Assembly (NCBI RefSeq): GCF_003944715.1 | Contig: NZ_RWIT01000007.1 | Coordinates: 62,001-126,000 of the forward strand | Origin: Hymenobacter rigui | Lineage (GTDB): Bacteria > Bacteroidota > Bacteroidia > Cytophagales > Hymenobacteraceae | Reading direction: 5' to 3' | DNA length: 64,000 nucleotides | Made by a program: the position numbers and the translations under genes | Shown here: one piece after another, positions 34,652 through 43,231 of the stretch | Numbering within the stretch: the first letter of the stretch is position 1 | Layout: each line of letters begins with the position of its first letter | The notes under the pieces: model-generated | Seen by the model: the letters and a program-made list of their open reading frames with translations, nothing else | Told to the model about the DNA's origin: nothing | The model's database searches: none

Positions 34652-35722
34652 ATGACTACTCTTGGTATTCTTCTGGTGCTGGTGTTGCTGCTGGTCGTGT
34701 TCGGCCTGCTGTTCCGCCTCCAGATCCTGACCTCTATTTTCTCGGGCAGTTCAACCCGTGAAGTAGGGGTAAGCAACCGCGTAAATGCCATCATGTGCAT
34801 TATCTTTCTGGTTGTCGGTGGTGCGGCCTTTGCTTGGTCGTTCGTTGACAACTACGATAAGATGAACCCGCCTATTGCTTCCGTTCACGGTCATGCTACC
34901 GAGCGGATGTTCTGGACGACCATGATTATTCTGGGGATTGTATTCACGCTTACCCAGGTGCTGCTGTTCGTGTATTCGTACAAGTATCAGCACAAAGAGG
35001 GCCGTCGGGCTTTCTTCTTCCCACACAACAACAAAATTGAAGTTATCTGGACGCTGATTCCGGCCGTAGTGATGGCGGGTCTGGTATTCGCTGGCTGGAA
35101 AGAGTGGACCCGTATTACGGGACCGGCTCCTAAGGATGCTATTGTACTGGAAGTAATGGGTAAGCAGTTTAACTGGCTTGTTCGTTACCCTGGCCGCGAC
35201 CAGAAACTGGGCTTGGTGAACTACCGCCTGATCGACGCAACCAATGAGTTTGGCTTCGATTTGAGTGACCAGAACGGCATCGATGACTTCGTAGCCCCCG
35301 AGATTCACGTGCCGAAGGGCCATCCGGTACTGCTGAAGATTCGCTCGCGTGACGTACTGCACGCTGTATATATGCCGCATTTCCGCGTGCAGATGTATGC
35401 CGTTCCCGGTATGCCGACCAAGTTCTGGTTCACCCCAACCAAAACGACCGACGAAATGCGCGCCCAGACTGGTAACCCCAAGTTCAACTATGAATTGGCG
35501 TGCAACCAGATCTGCGGCCGTGGCCACTTCGCTATGAAGCTCAACATTGTGGTGGATGATCCGGACGACTACGTGGCTTGGTTTGCCGCTCAGAAGTCAT
35601 TTTCGGAACAAAACCCAGATGTTCTAGCCAGCTTCAAACAGAAGTCGAACAAACTGGTTGAGAAGGAAGATGCTGCTCCGGCCGCTGCTGCCGTAGTTCC
35701 CGCCGCTAAGGCTTCGCTCTAA
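34652..35722 (+). CDS. coxB: Cytochrome c oxidase subunit II
   Basis: 356 residues. Two N-terminal membrane helices plus an extra one at the start (residues 5-25, 45-65, 90-115), then a cupredoxin domain. The CuA site is complete: His237 in DVLHAVYMPHF and Cys284, Cys288, His292 and Met295 in ELACNQICGRGHFAMKL. It receives electrons from cytochrome c or directly from complex III and passes them to heme a. No cytochrome c domain is fused at its C-terminus, so the oxidase is aa3 and not caa3. coxA follows after 26 bp. Confidence 0.95.
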   Translation: MTTLGILLVLVLLLVVFGLLFRLQILTSIFSGSSTREVGVSNRVNAIMCIIFLVVGGAAFAWSFVDNYDKMNPPIASVHGHATERMFWTTMIILGIVFTLTQVLLFVYSYKYQHKEGRRAFFFPHNNKIEVIWTLIPAVVMAGLVFAGWKEWTRITGPAPKDAIVLEVMGKQFNWLVRYPGRDQKLGLVNYRLIDATNEFGFDLSDQNGIDDFVAPEIHVPKGHPVLLKIRSRDVLHAVYMPHFRVQMYAVPGMPTKFWFTPTKTTDEMRAQTGNPKFNYELACNQICGRGHFAMKLNIVVDDPDDYVAWFAAQKSFSEQNPDVLASFKQKSNKLVEKEDAAPAAAAVVPAAKASL

Positions 35723-35748
35723 ACTAATTTAATCGCACGCTTCACCAT

Positions 35749-37608
35749 ATGGCTGCTAACATTCCTACTCACGCGCAAGTGCAGGGTGGCATCGGGGCTA
35801 CCGAGCCAGGCATTTCGCACGACGAGCACCTGCACCACGACGAGCACCACGAGCAGAATTTCCTGCAGAAGTACGTCTTCAGCACCGACCACAAGGTTAT
35901 TGCCAAGCAGTTCCTGATTACGGGTATCTTCTGGGCTATCATCGGTGGTACGCTGTCGAGCCTGTTCCGTCTGCAACTCGGTTGGCCCGAGGCTACTCTG
36001 GAGTGGCTTCAGCCTTTCCTGGGTAAGTGGATCGAAGGCGGAAAGCTGAACCCAGAGTTCTACCTCGCTCTGGTTACGATGCACGGTACCATCATGGTAT
36101 TCTTCGTGCTGACGGCCGGCCTGTCTGGTACTTTCTCTAACTTCCTGATTCCGCTGCAGATTGGAGCCCGCGACATGGCTTCGGGTTTCATGAACATGCT
36201 CTCGTACTGGTTCTTCTTCCTGTCGAGCGTAGTAATGTTCACGTCGCTGTTCATCGAAACCGGTCCTGCCGCTGCCGGCTGGACAATCTATCCGCCACTG
36301 TCGGCGCTGCCCCAGGCCATTTCGGGTTCAGGCATGGGCCAGACGATGTGGCTGGTATCGATGGCACTGTTCATCGTATCGCAGCTGCTGGGTGGTGTGA
36401 ACTACATCACGACGGTAATCAACCTGCGTACGCAGGGTATGAGCATGAGCAAACTGCCCCTGACCATCTGGGCATTCTTCCTCACTGCTGTTCTGGGTCT
36501 GTTGTCGTTCCCCGTACTGTTCTCGGCTGCACTGCTGCTGATCTTTGACCGTTCGTTCGGTACGTCTTTCTTCCTGTCGGATATCTATATTGCCGGTAAA
36601 GCACTGTCGAACACCGGCGGTTCGCCCATCCTGTTCCAGCACTTGTTCTGGTTCCTGGGTCACCCAGAGGTGTACATCGTAATCATGCCCGCCATGGGTA
36701 TGGTGTCGGAAATTCTGGCTACCAACGCCCGCAAACCCATCTTCGGCTACCGTGCCATGATTGGTTCCCTGCTTGGTATCTCGCTGCTGTCGTTTATCGT
36801 GTGGGCTCACCACATGTTCGTAACCGGCATGAATCCCTTCCTGGGTTCAGTGTTCATGTTCCTGACGCTGATCATTGCAGTGCCTTCCGCCGTGAAGACC
36901 TTCAACTGGCTGGCTACGCTGTGGCGCGGTAACATTCGCCTTACCACGGCTATGCTGTTCTCTATCGGCTTCGTGTCGCTGTTCATTGCCGGTGGTCTGA
37001 CGGGTATTGTACTCGGTAACGCTGCGCTGGACATTCAGATGCACAATACCTACTTTGTGGTAGCTCACTTCCACTTGGTAATGGGTTCGTCGGCTTTCTT
37101 TGGTCTGTGGGCTGGTGTATATCACTGGTTCCCCAAGATGTTCGGCCGTATGATGGACGAAAAACTGGGCTACATCCACTTCTGGCTGACGTTCATTGGT
37201 GTATACCTGGTGTTCCTGCCAATGCACTACGTGGGTATTGCCGGTTTCCCCCGTCGTTACTACGCTTGGACTGGTTTTGACACGTTCAGCCAGTTTGCTG
37301 ACCTGAACAAGTTTATTTCGGTAGCTGCTATTGTGGCTTTCATCGGTCAGTTCATTTTCATCTTTAACTTCTTCTACAGCATCTTCCGTGGCCGTCGGGC
37401 TACTGAGAACCCTTGGAACTCGACGACGCTGGAGTGGACGACGCCAGTTGAACTGGGTCACGGCAACTGGCCCGGCGCTATTCCGGCTGTTCACCGTTGG
37501 CCGTACGACTACAGCAAGCCCGGTGCCGCTGAGGATTTCATTCCGCAGCACGTTCCTTACTCGCAGACTCAGTCGTCGAACCTGCCGTACGAGAAAGAAA
37601 TGGAATAA
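35749..37608 (+). CDS. coxA: Cytochrome c oxidase subunit I
   Basis: 619 residues, about 12 membrane helices. The heme-copper centre can be placed: His112 (heme a) in TMHGTIMVF, CuB His305 and cross-linked Tyr309 in HPEVY, His354 and His355 in AHHMFVTG, heme a3 His440 and heme a His442 in VAHFHLVMG. Glu307 in the HPEVY block is the mark of A1-type oxidases with a D-channel. It reduces O2 to water and pumps protons. The N-terminus is His-rich (HDEHLHHDEHHEQ). Two terminators follow, closing the actA-coxA unit. Confidence 0.96.
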   Translation: MAANIPTHAQVQGGIGATEPGISHDEHLHHDEHHEQNFLQKYVFSTDHKVIAKQFLITGIFWAIIGGTLSSLFRLQLGWPEATLEWLQPFLGKWIEGGKLNPEFYLALVTMHGTIMVFFVLTAGLSGTFSNFLIPLQIGARDMASGFMNMLSYWFFFLSSVVMFTSLFIETGPAAAGWTIYPPLSALPQAISGSGMGQTMWLVSMALFIVSQLLGGVNYITTVINLRTQGMSMSKLPLTIWAFFLTAVLGLLSFPVLFSAALLLIFDRSFGTSFFLSDIYIAGKALSNTGGSPILFQHLFWFLGHPEVYIVIMPAMGMVSEILATNARKPIFGYRAMIGSLLGISLLSFIVWAHHMFVTGMNPFLGSVFMFLTLIIAVPSAVKTFNWLATLWRGNIRLTTAMLFSIGFVSLFIAGGLTGIVLGNAALDIQMHNTYFVVAHFHLVMGSSAFFGLWAGVYHWFPKMFGRMMDEKLGYIHFWLTFIGVYLVFLPMHYVGIAGFPRRYYAWTGFDTFSQFADLNKFISVAAIVAFIGQFIFIFNFFYSIFRGRRATENPWNSTTLEWTTPVELGHGNWPGAIPAVHRWPYDYSKPGAAEDFIPQHVPYSQTQSSNLPYEKEME

Positions 37609-37631
37609 GTGTCTTCGGACATCTGCCTTCT

Positions 37632-37666
37632 AAAAACGGGCCGCTGTATCCACGGCGGCCCGTTTT
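37632..37666 (+). terminator. Intrinsic terminator after coxA
   Basis: AAAAACGGGCCGC / GCGGCCCGTTTT stem with a TGTATCCACG loop. It is the first of two tandem terminators ending the act-cox unit. Confidence 0.88.
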
Positions 37667-37675
37667 ACTTTTCTA

Positions 37676-37719
37676 AAGGGAAACCGGTTCGGCAGCGCCG
37701 GGCAAGGTTTCCCTTTTTC
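37676..37719 (+). terminator. Second terminator after coxA
   Basis: AAAGGGAAACC / GGTTTCCCTTT arms around a GC-rich 20-nt loop, followed by T's. Acts as a backup before ctaA. Confidence 0.7.
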
Positions 37720-37771
37720 ATTATCCGTGCTGAGATTATCAGCCGACTATTTCTCCTTTATTCAGGCGAGT

Positions 37772-38854
37772 ATGTCAATACCTGCATTTGTGCGGCGCTT
37801 TCGGTTCTGGGGCATCCTGACAGTGGCGGCCGTGTACGTTTTGATTCTGGTAGGCGGGGTAGTGCGTAGCACAGGCTCTGGAATGGGCTGTCCCGACTGG
37901 CCGAAGTGCTTTGGTACCTGGGTGCCACCCACTCATATCAGCCAACTACCAGCCAATTACAAGGAAATCTACACGGCCCAGCGCGTCGAAAAAAACAAGA
38001 AGCTGGCCGCCCGGCTGGAGCGTATGGGGTTTCATCAGGTGGCCGGGGACATTTTTGCACACCCCACACAATACATTGAAACTGACTTTAACCCTGTCAA
38101 AACCTGGATTGAATACGTCAACCGGCTGGTAGGAGCCTTGATTGGATTATTCGTATTCGGAACAGTGGTATTTGCCCTGCCATACTGGCGCCGCGACCCG
38201 GCAGTATTCTGGCTGGCATTTGGCTCTTTCATCCTGACTGGTGTACAAGGCTGGCTAGGCTCTTTGGTTGTGTCGACCAACTTGTTACCCATCATGGTAA
38301 CTATTCATATGGGGCTGGCCTTGGTGATTGTGGCTATGTTGCTGTATGCCGTCGACCGTTCGCAGCGAGGTATGATAGCCGATAGTGGACCAGTGCATCG
38401 CATACCTGGATTAACAGCGGTGCTGTGGACTGCGGTGTTATTCACATTCGGTCAGATTGTACTGGGTACCCAAGTGCGGGAACAGATTGACCTGATTGCG
38501 GCAGCGGCTAATTATCTGAACCGGGCTGGTTGGGTAGAGCAGCTAGGTGGTAGCTTCCGCTTTCACCGTACGTTTTCGGCTGTATTGCTGCTGCTCAACG
38601 TGTATCTGGCGTATAGACTGTACGCGTTACCGGTCCGGCGGCTACATAGACTGGCTACGGCTATTCTGGTATTAATAGCAGGCGAGATACTGGCCGGCAT
38701 TGTACTGGCGTACTTTTCATTTCCGGCGGCAGTGCAGCCGATTCACCTCACGTTGGCGACGCTGCTGTTCGGAGCCCAGTTTTTAGCACTGGTTGCCTAT
38801 CAGCAGACCACGAAGTTGCGGCGGCAGGTGGCTACTCCGGCCGTTGTTGCGTAA
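37772..38854 (+). CDS. ctaA: Heme A synthase (CtaA/COX15)
   Basis: 360 residues, eight predicted helices in two four-helix halves. Oxidises the C8 methyl of heme O to make heme A for the oxidase encoded upstream. The extracellular first loop is long and holds a Cys pair (CPDWPKC). In the N-terminal half the first heme-ligand position reads EYVNRLVGAL, with Asn where the classical EYxHR has His; the conserved Glu is kept. The C-terminal half keeps RFHRTFSAVLL and PIHLTLATL. Later N-half His is in VTIHMGLALV. The ATG at 37772 is favoured over an upstream frame start at 37727. ctaB follows; its putative -7 element overlaps the ctaA stop. Confidence 0.93.
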   Translation: MSIPAFVRRFRFWGILTVAAVYVLILVGGVVRSTGSGMGCPDWPKCFGTWVPPTHISQLPANYKEIYTAQRVEKNKKLAARLERMGFHQVAGDIFAHPTQYIETDFNPVKTWIEYVNRLVGALIGLFVFGTVVFALPYWRRDPAVFWLAFGSFILTGVQGWLGSLVVSTNLLPIMVTIHMGLALVIVAMLLYAVDRSQRGMIADSGPVHRIPGLTAVLWTAVLFTFGQIVLGTQVREQIDLIAAAANYLNRAGWVEQLGGSFRFHRTFSAVLLLLNVYLAYRLYALPVRRLHRLATAILVLIAGEILAGIVLAYFSFPAAVQPIHLTLATLLFGAQFLALVAYQQTTKLRRQVATPAVVA

Positions 38855-38859
38855 CTTTG
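38852..38859 (+). promoter_or_regulatory. Possible -7 element for ctaB (TAACTTTG)
   Basis: Exact TAnnTTTG match that overlaps the ctaA stop codon and lies 50 bp before ctaB. No -33 partner, so it may be a weak internal promoter or chance. Confidence 0.35.
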
Positions 38860-38909
38860 CGGCCCCGTTTGGCGGACTTTTTCGCCGCGCAATCTGTTTT
38901 CAGCAGTTG

Positions 38910-39761
38910 ATGAGCAAGGCTAGGGCGTTTTTTCAGTTACTCAAATTCCGGCTGGCTCTTACTGTCGCCTTCTCCAGTGCTATTGGCTACCTGCTGGGTG
39001 CCCATGAACTGGACTGGGGCAGGGCGCTGCTGGTACTGGTAGGGGGGCTGCTGGTAACCGGCTCGGCGAATACCATCAACCAGATTTTTGAGATTGATCT
39101 GGACCGACAAATGAAGCGTACGGCCAAACGGCCATTACCGCTGGGTATCATTAGTCCGCAGGAGGCCTGGGTATTTGTAGTGGTGCTGGGCGTGCTGGGG
39201 TTAGGTCTGCTAACCTACTTCTTCAATCCGCTGGCGGCGGCCCTTTCGCTGGTTTCACTGATTTTATATGGTTTTGTGTACACCCCACTCAAAACCATTT
39301 CCCCAATCTGCGTGGCCGTGGGGGCTATTCCTGGTGGGCTACCACCACTTATCGGCTGGGTAGCGGCCACCGGGTTCCTGGGCACACAGGGGTGGATTCT
39401 GTTTGGTATTCAGTTTATGTGGCAGTTTCCGCACTTCTGGGCCATTGCTTGGGTGCTGGACGACGACTACAAGAAGGCTGGCTTCAAAATGCTGCCTACC
39501 CCCGGCAAAAAGGATCTGCGCACGGCATTTCAGATCATGACCTATACGCTGGTGCTGATTCCGCTGAGCCTGCTGCCGTTCTACTTCCATATGACGGGTA
39601 CCACTTACCCGATGGTGGCGGCTATCTGTGGCGTGCTGTTTTTAATGCAGACGTTTTATCTGATGCGCACCGTAAGTAAAAAGGCAGCCATGAGTATCAT
39701 GTTCGGTTCGTTCCTGTATCTGCCCATTGTGCAGATTGCGCTGGTCTTGGACAAAATATGA
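38910..39761 (+). CDS. ctaB: Protoheme IX farnesyltransferase (heme O synthase)
   Basis: 283 residues, about nine membrane helices of the UbiA prenyltransferase superfamily. Adds a farnesyl group to heme b to give heme O, the substrate for CtaA. The two aspartate motifs are visible: NxxxDxxxD as NQIFEIDLDRQMKRT near residue 62 and DDDYKKAGFKMLP near residue 180. The basic loop KRPLPLG is also in place. The ATG at 38910 gives the family's N-terminus (KFRLALTVAFSSAIGYL); the open frame upstream overlaps ctaA and is rejected. A microrepeat spacer follows before the first subunit III gene. Confidence 0.95.
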   Translation: MSKARAFFQLLKFRLALTVAFSSAIGYLLGAHELDWGRALLVLVGGLLVTGSANTINQIFEIDLDRQMKRTAKRPLPLGIISPQEAWVFVVVLGVLGLGLLTYFFNPLAAALSLVSLILYGFVYTPLKTISPICVAVGAIPGGLPPLIGWVAATGFLGTQGWILFGIQFMWQFPHFWAIAWVLDDDYKKAGFKMLPTPGKKDLRTAFQIMTYTLVLIPLSLLPFYFHMTGTTYPMVAAICGVLFLMQTFYLMRTVSKKAAMSIMFGSFLYLPIVQIALVLDKI

Positions 39762-39763
39762 CA

Positions 39764-39870
39764 GCGGATCAGAAGTGAGAAATCAGGCATGCGGAATGAG
39801 ACAAAAGTGCTCCTTTCCATGTTTTTGAAGAGACTCACTTTGCTTGTCTTACTTCTCATTTTTCAAAAAA
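39764..39870. repeat. Intergenic inverted repeat made of microrepeats
   Basis: Between ctaB and the first subunit III gene. AGAAGTGAGAAATC and AATGAGACAAAAGTG on the left face CACTTTGCTTGTCTT and ACTTCTCATTTTTC on the right, imperfectly complementary. Same style as the spacers near 24.8, 34.6 and 47.5 kb. Confidence 0.6.
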
Positions 39871-39871
39871 T

Positions 39872-40459
39872 ATGCATTCTTCCGAAGCATTGAATACCAA
39901 ACAGCCGGCCACCGGGATTCACCCGACGCGCTTTCTGCTGATTCTGATGATTGTCAGCATCTTCATGATGTTTGCCGGTCTGAGCAGCGGCTACATTGTG
40001 CGCCGCAACGAAGGGAACTGGCTGGAGTTTGACCTACCGGCCGGCTTCATCTATACTACCCTGCTGATTGTAGTTAGCTCCATTACCCTGCAGTGGGCCT
40101 GGCTGGCGGCCCGTAAAGACAATTTGGCTCAGGTGCGCACCGCACTGGTAGTTACGTTTGCGCTTGGGGTGGCATTTTTGGTAGGCCAGTGGCTCTTGTG
40201 GGGGCAGCTGGTAGAGCAGCGGGTGTTTTTTGGGGGCACTGATGCCAACCCTTCCGGCTCATTTCTGTATGTATTAGTAGGTCTGCACGGTTTTCACATC
40301 ATTACCGGGCTTATCTTTCTGATCAAGGTTCTGCGTAAAAGCTTTCAGTATCAGGTGCATTCCCGCCAGATGCTTTCTATTGGCAACGTCACCATTTACT
40401 GGCACTTCCTGGGCGCGCTTTGGTTGTACCTGTATTTGTTCCTACTTTTGAACCACTAG
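39872..40459 (+). CDS. Cytochrome c oxidase subunit III, first copy
   Basis: 195 residues, five membrane helices, the short bacterial form. Blocks such as FMMFAGLSSGYIVRR, LYVLVGLHGFHIITGLIFL and YWHFLGALWLYLYLFL are typical for subunit III. It stabilises the oxidase core and the proton channel entrance. Together with the next, longer subunit III gene it is a pair commonly seen in Bacteroidota. The ATG at 39872 follows the microrepeat spacer. Confidence 0.9.
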   Translation: MHSSEALNTKQPATGIHPTRFLLILMIVSIFMMFAGLSSGYIVRRNEGNWLEFDLPAGFIYTTLLIVVSSITLQWAWLAARKDNLAQVRTALVVTFALGVAFLVGQWLLWGQLVEQRVFFGGTDANPSGSFLYVLVGLHGFHIITGLIFLIKVLRKSFQYQVHSRQMLSIGNVTIYWHFLGALWLYLYLFLLLNH

Positions 40460-40481
40460 ATTTTTGTCAACCCCGCACGCT

Positions 40482-41255
40482 ATGTCCACCATTTCCACGA
40501 CGCAGGTAATTTCTGACTCCGCCCTGGATAAGCCGCGCACCGGTACCTGGGACGGCGGGAACGAGCCTTTCAACGCGAGCTACGGCAAGCTGATGATGTG
40601 GTTCTTCCTGTTGTCGGATGCCTTTACCTTCGCGGCCTTCCTGACCACCTACGGCCTCATCCGTCACCGTTACGCTGCGTACGACCCGGCCGTGAACGGC
40701 GCTTTCCACTTCTCCACCAAGTGGTGGCCCGTGCCCGATAAGGTATTTAATGCCTTCCCTGGAATGGGTCATGCCGATGTGCCGCTGGGATTCGTGGCCC
40801 TGATGACGATGATTCTCATCTTCAGCTCCGTGACGATGGTACTGGCCGTAGAAGCTGGTCACCGCATGGACAAGAAGGATGTGCAGAAGTGGCTGTTGTG
40901 GACGATTTTGTTCGGCGCTACCTTCCTCAGCTCACAGGCGTGGGAGTGGAGCCACTTCATCCATGGTACTGAGAAGGGTACCTTGATGAACGATGGTACT
41001 GTATTCCATGGTGCCAATCTGGCCATGAATCAGTATGGTCCAGTGCTGTTTGCTGATTTGTTCTTCTTCATTACCGGATTCCACGGTACGCACGTATTCT
41101 CGGGTGTCTGCCTGTTGGTATGGTGCTTCATTGCTACCACCAACGGTACCTTTGAAAAGCGTGGGCACTACGAAATGGTAGAAAAAATCGGCCTCTACTG
41201 GCACTTTGTAGACTTGGTGTGGGTGTTCGTGTTTACGTTCTTCTACCTCGTTTAA
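40482..41255 (+). CDS. Cytochrome c oxidase subunit III, second copy
   Basis: 257 residues. A longer member of the same family with insertions between helices: FFLLSDAFTFAAFLTTYGL near residue 40, a periplasmic stretch with GAFHFSTKWWPVPDKV, then FFFITGFHGTHVFSGVCLLVW and YWHFVDLVWVFVFTFFYLV at the end. The first copy ends 22 bp upstream. The ATG at 40482 is preferred over a TTG at 40464. The two subunits may form a heterodimeric subunit III or belong to alternative assembly states; this is an inference. Confidence 0.9.
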   Translation: MSTISTTQVISDSALDKPRTGTWDGGNEPFNASYGKLMMWFFLLSDAFTFAAFLTTYGLIRHRYAAYDPAVNGAFHFSTKWWPVPDKVFNAFPGMGHADVPLGFVALMTMILIFSSVTMVLAVEAGHRMDKKDVQKWLLWTILFGATFLSSQAWEWSHFIHGTEKGTLMNDGTVFHGANLAMNQYGPVLFADLFFFITGFHGTHVFSGVCLLVWCFIATTNGTFEKRGHYEMVEKIGLYWHFVDLVWVFVFTFFYLV

Positions 41256-41334
41256 TTCAACTTCACAGTAACGCATTGGTCGGGTAGCGGCGGATAGTTC
41301 TTCTTTACCTGACCACGCATTTACTTTCTCAACA

Positions 41335-41664
41335 ATGGCTCATCACGCTCCTGCCCAGTCAACGCATGTTGGCGAAATTCCGAAGCCGAACGTAGGGTGG
41401 ATTTGGAAGACTTTCTTTGTGCTGGTTGGTATTACAGCCTTGGAATTCGTGTTCGTGTTCCTGATGGATCCCAGCACGCTGCGTAACTCCATCTTCATTG
41501 TTCTCACGATTTTTAAAGCATTCTTCATTGTAGCTGAGTTCATGCACCTGAAGCATGAAACCAAAGGCCTCATCTGGTCGGTGCTGATACCAATGGCCCT
41601 GCTGGTGTGGCTGCTGGTGGCACTGGTTACGGAAGGTAACGCCATTCACAACGCCATATACTAA
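41335..41664 (+). CDS. Cytochrome c oxidase subunit IV-like protein
   Basis: 109 residues with three membrane helices (FVLVGITALEFVFVFLM, SIFIVLTIFKAFFIVAEFM, LIWSVLIPMALLVWLLVALV). The middle helix ends in AEFMHLKHETKG, the usual signature of prokaryotic subunit IV (CtaF/CyoD-like). It is a small structural subunit. sco follows after 3 bp. Confidence 0.9.
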   Translation: MAHHAPAQSTHVGEIPKPNVGWIWKTFFVLVGITALEFVFVFLMDPSTLRNSIFIVLTIFKAFFIVAEFMHLKHETKGLIWSVLIPMALLVWLLVALVTEGNAIHNAIY

Positions 41665-41667
41665 CGA

Positions 41668-42333
41668 ATGCGGCCCCCACAAATTCTGGTGTTGGGCCTG
41701 ATTCTGCTAGTTCCGGTACTGGCCTTTCTGTTTCTGAAAAGCTTTGGTACCAACCGTTACGCGCTGCCAACTTTCCTGCCCGACCGAGTAGATTCTACTC
41801 AGGTTGACGGAAAGTGGCAGCGCGATACTGTTTTTCACCAAGTCGGTGATTTTCAGTTTACCTCCCAATCCGGGCGGCAAGTGACGGGGGCGGAACTGCG
41901 CAGCAAGGGCCTGTATGTAGCCAGCTTTTTCTTTGCCTCCTGCCCCGGTGCCTGCCCGCGCATGAACAGCCAGCTGGTGCGAGTGCAGGAGAAGTTTCGT
42001 AGCGACCCGCGGGTACGGCTGGCCTCTTTCACCGTTGACCCCGCGCACGACTCAGTGGCTGTACTAGCCCGTTATGCGGAGGAGTACGGGGCCATTGCCG
42101 GCAAATGGTTTTTCCTGACCGGTGACAAAACGGCCCTGAACCGGTTAGCTACGCAGGAGTTCCGGCTGCCGGCTCCTACCGGCAGCGGTCCGGCACTGGT
42201 ACACAGCCAAACGGTGTTTCTGGTGGACCGCAACGGACAGGTGCGCGGCTGCTACGAGGGCACCGACGAAAAGGACGTGAACCGCCTCATTACCGAAATA
42301 GACGTTCTGCTTTACACCTATGAACACCCCTGA
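41668..42333 (+). CDS. Sco1/SenC-family copper chaperone
   Basis: 221 residues. Delivers copper to, or reduces, the CuA site of subunit II. One N-terminal membrane helix is followed by a thioredoxin fold with the copper motif FFASCPGACPRMN (Cys92, Cys96) and the third ligand His179 in ALVHSQTVFLVD. The Sco loop TVDPAHDSVAVLARYAEEYG is present. The last 14 bp overlap the DUF420 gene, which suggests translational coupling. Confidence 0.93.
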   Translation: MRPPQILVLGLILLVPVLAFLFLKSFGTNRYALPTFLPDRVDSTQVDGKWQRDTVFHQVGDFQFTSQSGRQVTGAELRSKGLYVASFFFASCPGACPRMNSQLVRVQEKFRSDPRVRLASFTVDPAHDSVAVLARYAEEYGAIAGKWFFLTGDKTALNRLATQEFRLPAPTGSGPALVHSQTVFLVDRNGQVRGCYEGTDEKDVNRLITEIDVLLYTYEHP

Positions 42334-42874
42334 TCCAACCGTCAATCCGGCGGGCTTTACCAAGTACAAGGTAATAATGGTGGCTCTGGCCGCCATTATC
42401 CCGGTTGCTGTGGCCATTCTGTATTATTTCCCGGGCGTGTTCGTCATTCCGGGTCTGGATGTGAAGATGCTGCCGGCGGTAAATGCGGTGTTGAACTCCT
42501 TAACAGCCGTTTTTCTGGTGGTAGGCTATTACTTCATTCGGCAGAAGGATGTGGCGAAGCACCGGGCTATGATGGGACTGGCATTTCTGCTGGGTTCATT
42601 GTTTCTGCTCTCGTATGTAGCCTATCACTCACAGGTGCCCAGCACGAAGTTTGGGGGTACAGGCATAATTAAAGGCATCTACTACTTTATTCTGCTAACG
42701 CATATTCTGCTGGCGGCCGTGACGGTGGGCTTGGTATTGTTCACGCTTTACTTTGCCCTTACGGAGCAGTTTGCCAAGCACCGCCGCATTGCCCGCTGGA
42801 CGTATCCCATCTGGCTGTATGTGTCGGTTACGGGTGTTATCGTGTACTTCATGATTTCGCCGTATTACACCTAA
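42320..42874 (+). CDS. DUF420 membrane protein of the oxidase cluster
   Basis: 184 residues, five membrane helices. DUF420 proteins resemble CtaG/CtaM-like factors and are found beside cytochrome oxidase genes, so a role in copper or heme handling is likely but unproven. His residues in helices (KHRAMMGLAFLLGS, VAYHSQVPSTKFGG, LTHILLAAVTVGLVLFT) could bind metal. It overlaps the Sco gene by 14 bp. Confidence 0.9.
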   Translation: MNTPDPTVNPAGFTKYKVIMVALAAIIPVAVAILYYFPGVFVIPGLDVKMLPAVNAVLNSLTAVFLVVGYYFIRQKDVAKHRAMMGLAFLLGSLFLLSYVAYHSQVPSTKFGGTGIIKGIYYFILLTHILLAAVTVGLVLFTLYFALTEQFAKHRRIARWTYPIWLYVSVTGVIVYFMISPYYT

Positions 42875-42961
42875 TACCTGCTGAAATTATTGTCTGTGGT
42901 AGCCTGAACCCAGGAGGGCTGCGGATGGTTAGTCAAGCAACTTACCCTTAAGTCAGAAATC

Positions 42962-43228
42962 ATGAAGAAAGCAGCGTTTGGCCGTTTTTTTGCCGTGCTG
43001 ATTGTACTGTTGCTCAGTGTACTGCCACTGACTACGCAAGCACAATGCACCATGTGTAAAACGCAGGTGGAAGCCTCCCGACAGGAGAAGGATGGCTATG
43101 ATACGACTGGCCTCAACAAAGGGATTCTGTTCCTGATGACCATTCCGTACGTGCTGATTGGAACCGTGGGCTTTTTCTGGTACCGGCACAGCCGGCAATT
43201 GAAGAAAAAGGCCGTTGGTCAGGCCTAA
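42962..43228 (+). CDS. Small membrane protein with signal peptide and CTMC motif
   Basis: 88 residues. A signal peptide (VLIVLLLSVLPLTTQAQ) is directly followed by CTMC, so the CxxC pair would be at the N-terminus of the mature protein, then a polar stretch and a second helix (ILFLMTIPYVLIGTVGFFWY) with a basic tail. A CxxC on the periplasmic side next to sco, DUF420 and DUF983 suggests a thiol or copper role in oxidase assembly. Similar small proteins accompany this cluster in Cytophagales; the function is not established. 87 bp behind DUF420, 3 bp before DUF983. Confidence 0.78.
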   Translation: MKKAAFGRFFAVLIVLLLSVLPLTTQAQCTMCKTQVEASRQEKDGYDTTGLNKGILFLMTIPYVLIGTVGFFWYRHSRQLKKKAVGQA

Positions 43229-43231
43229 CGC

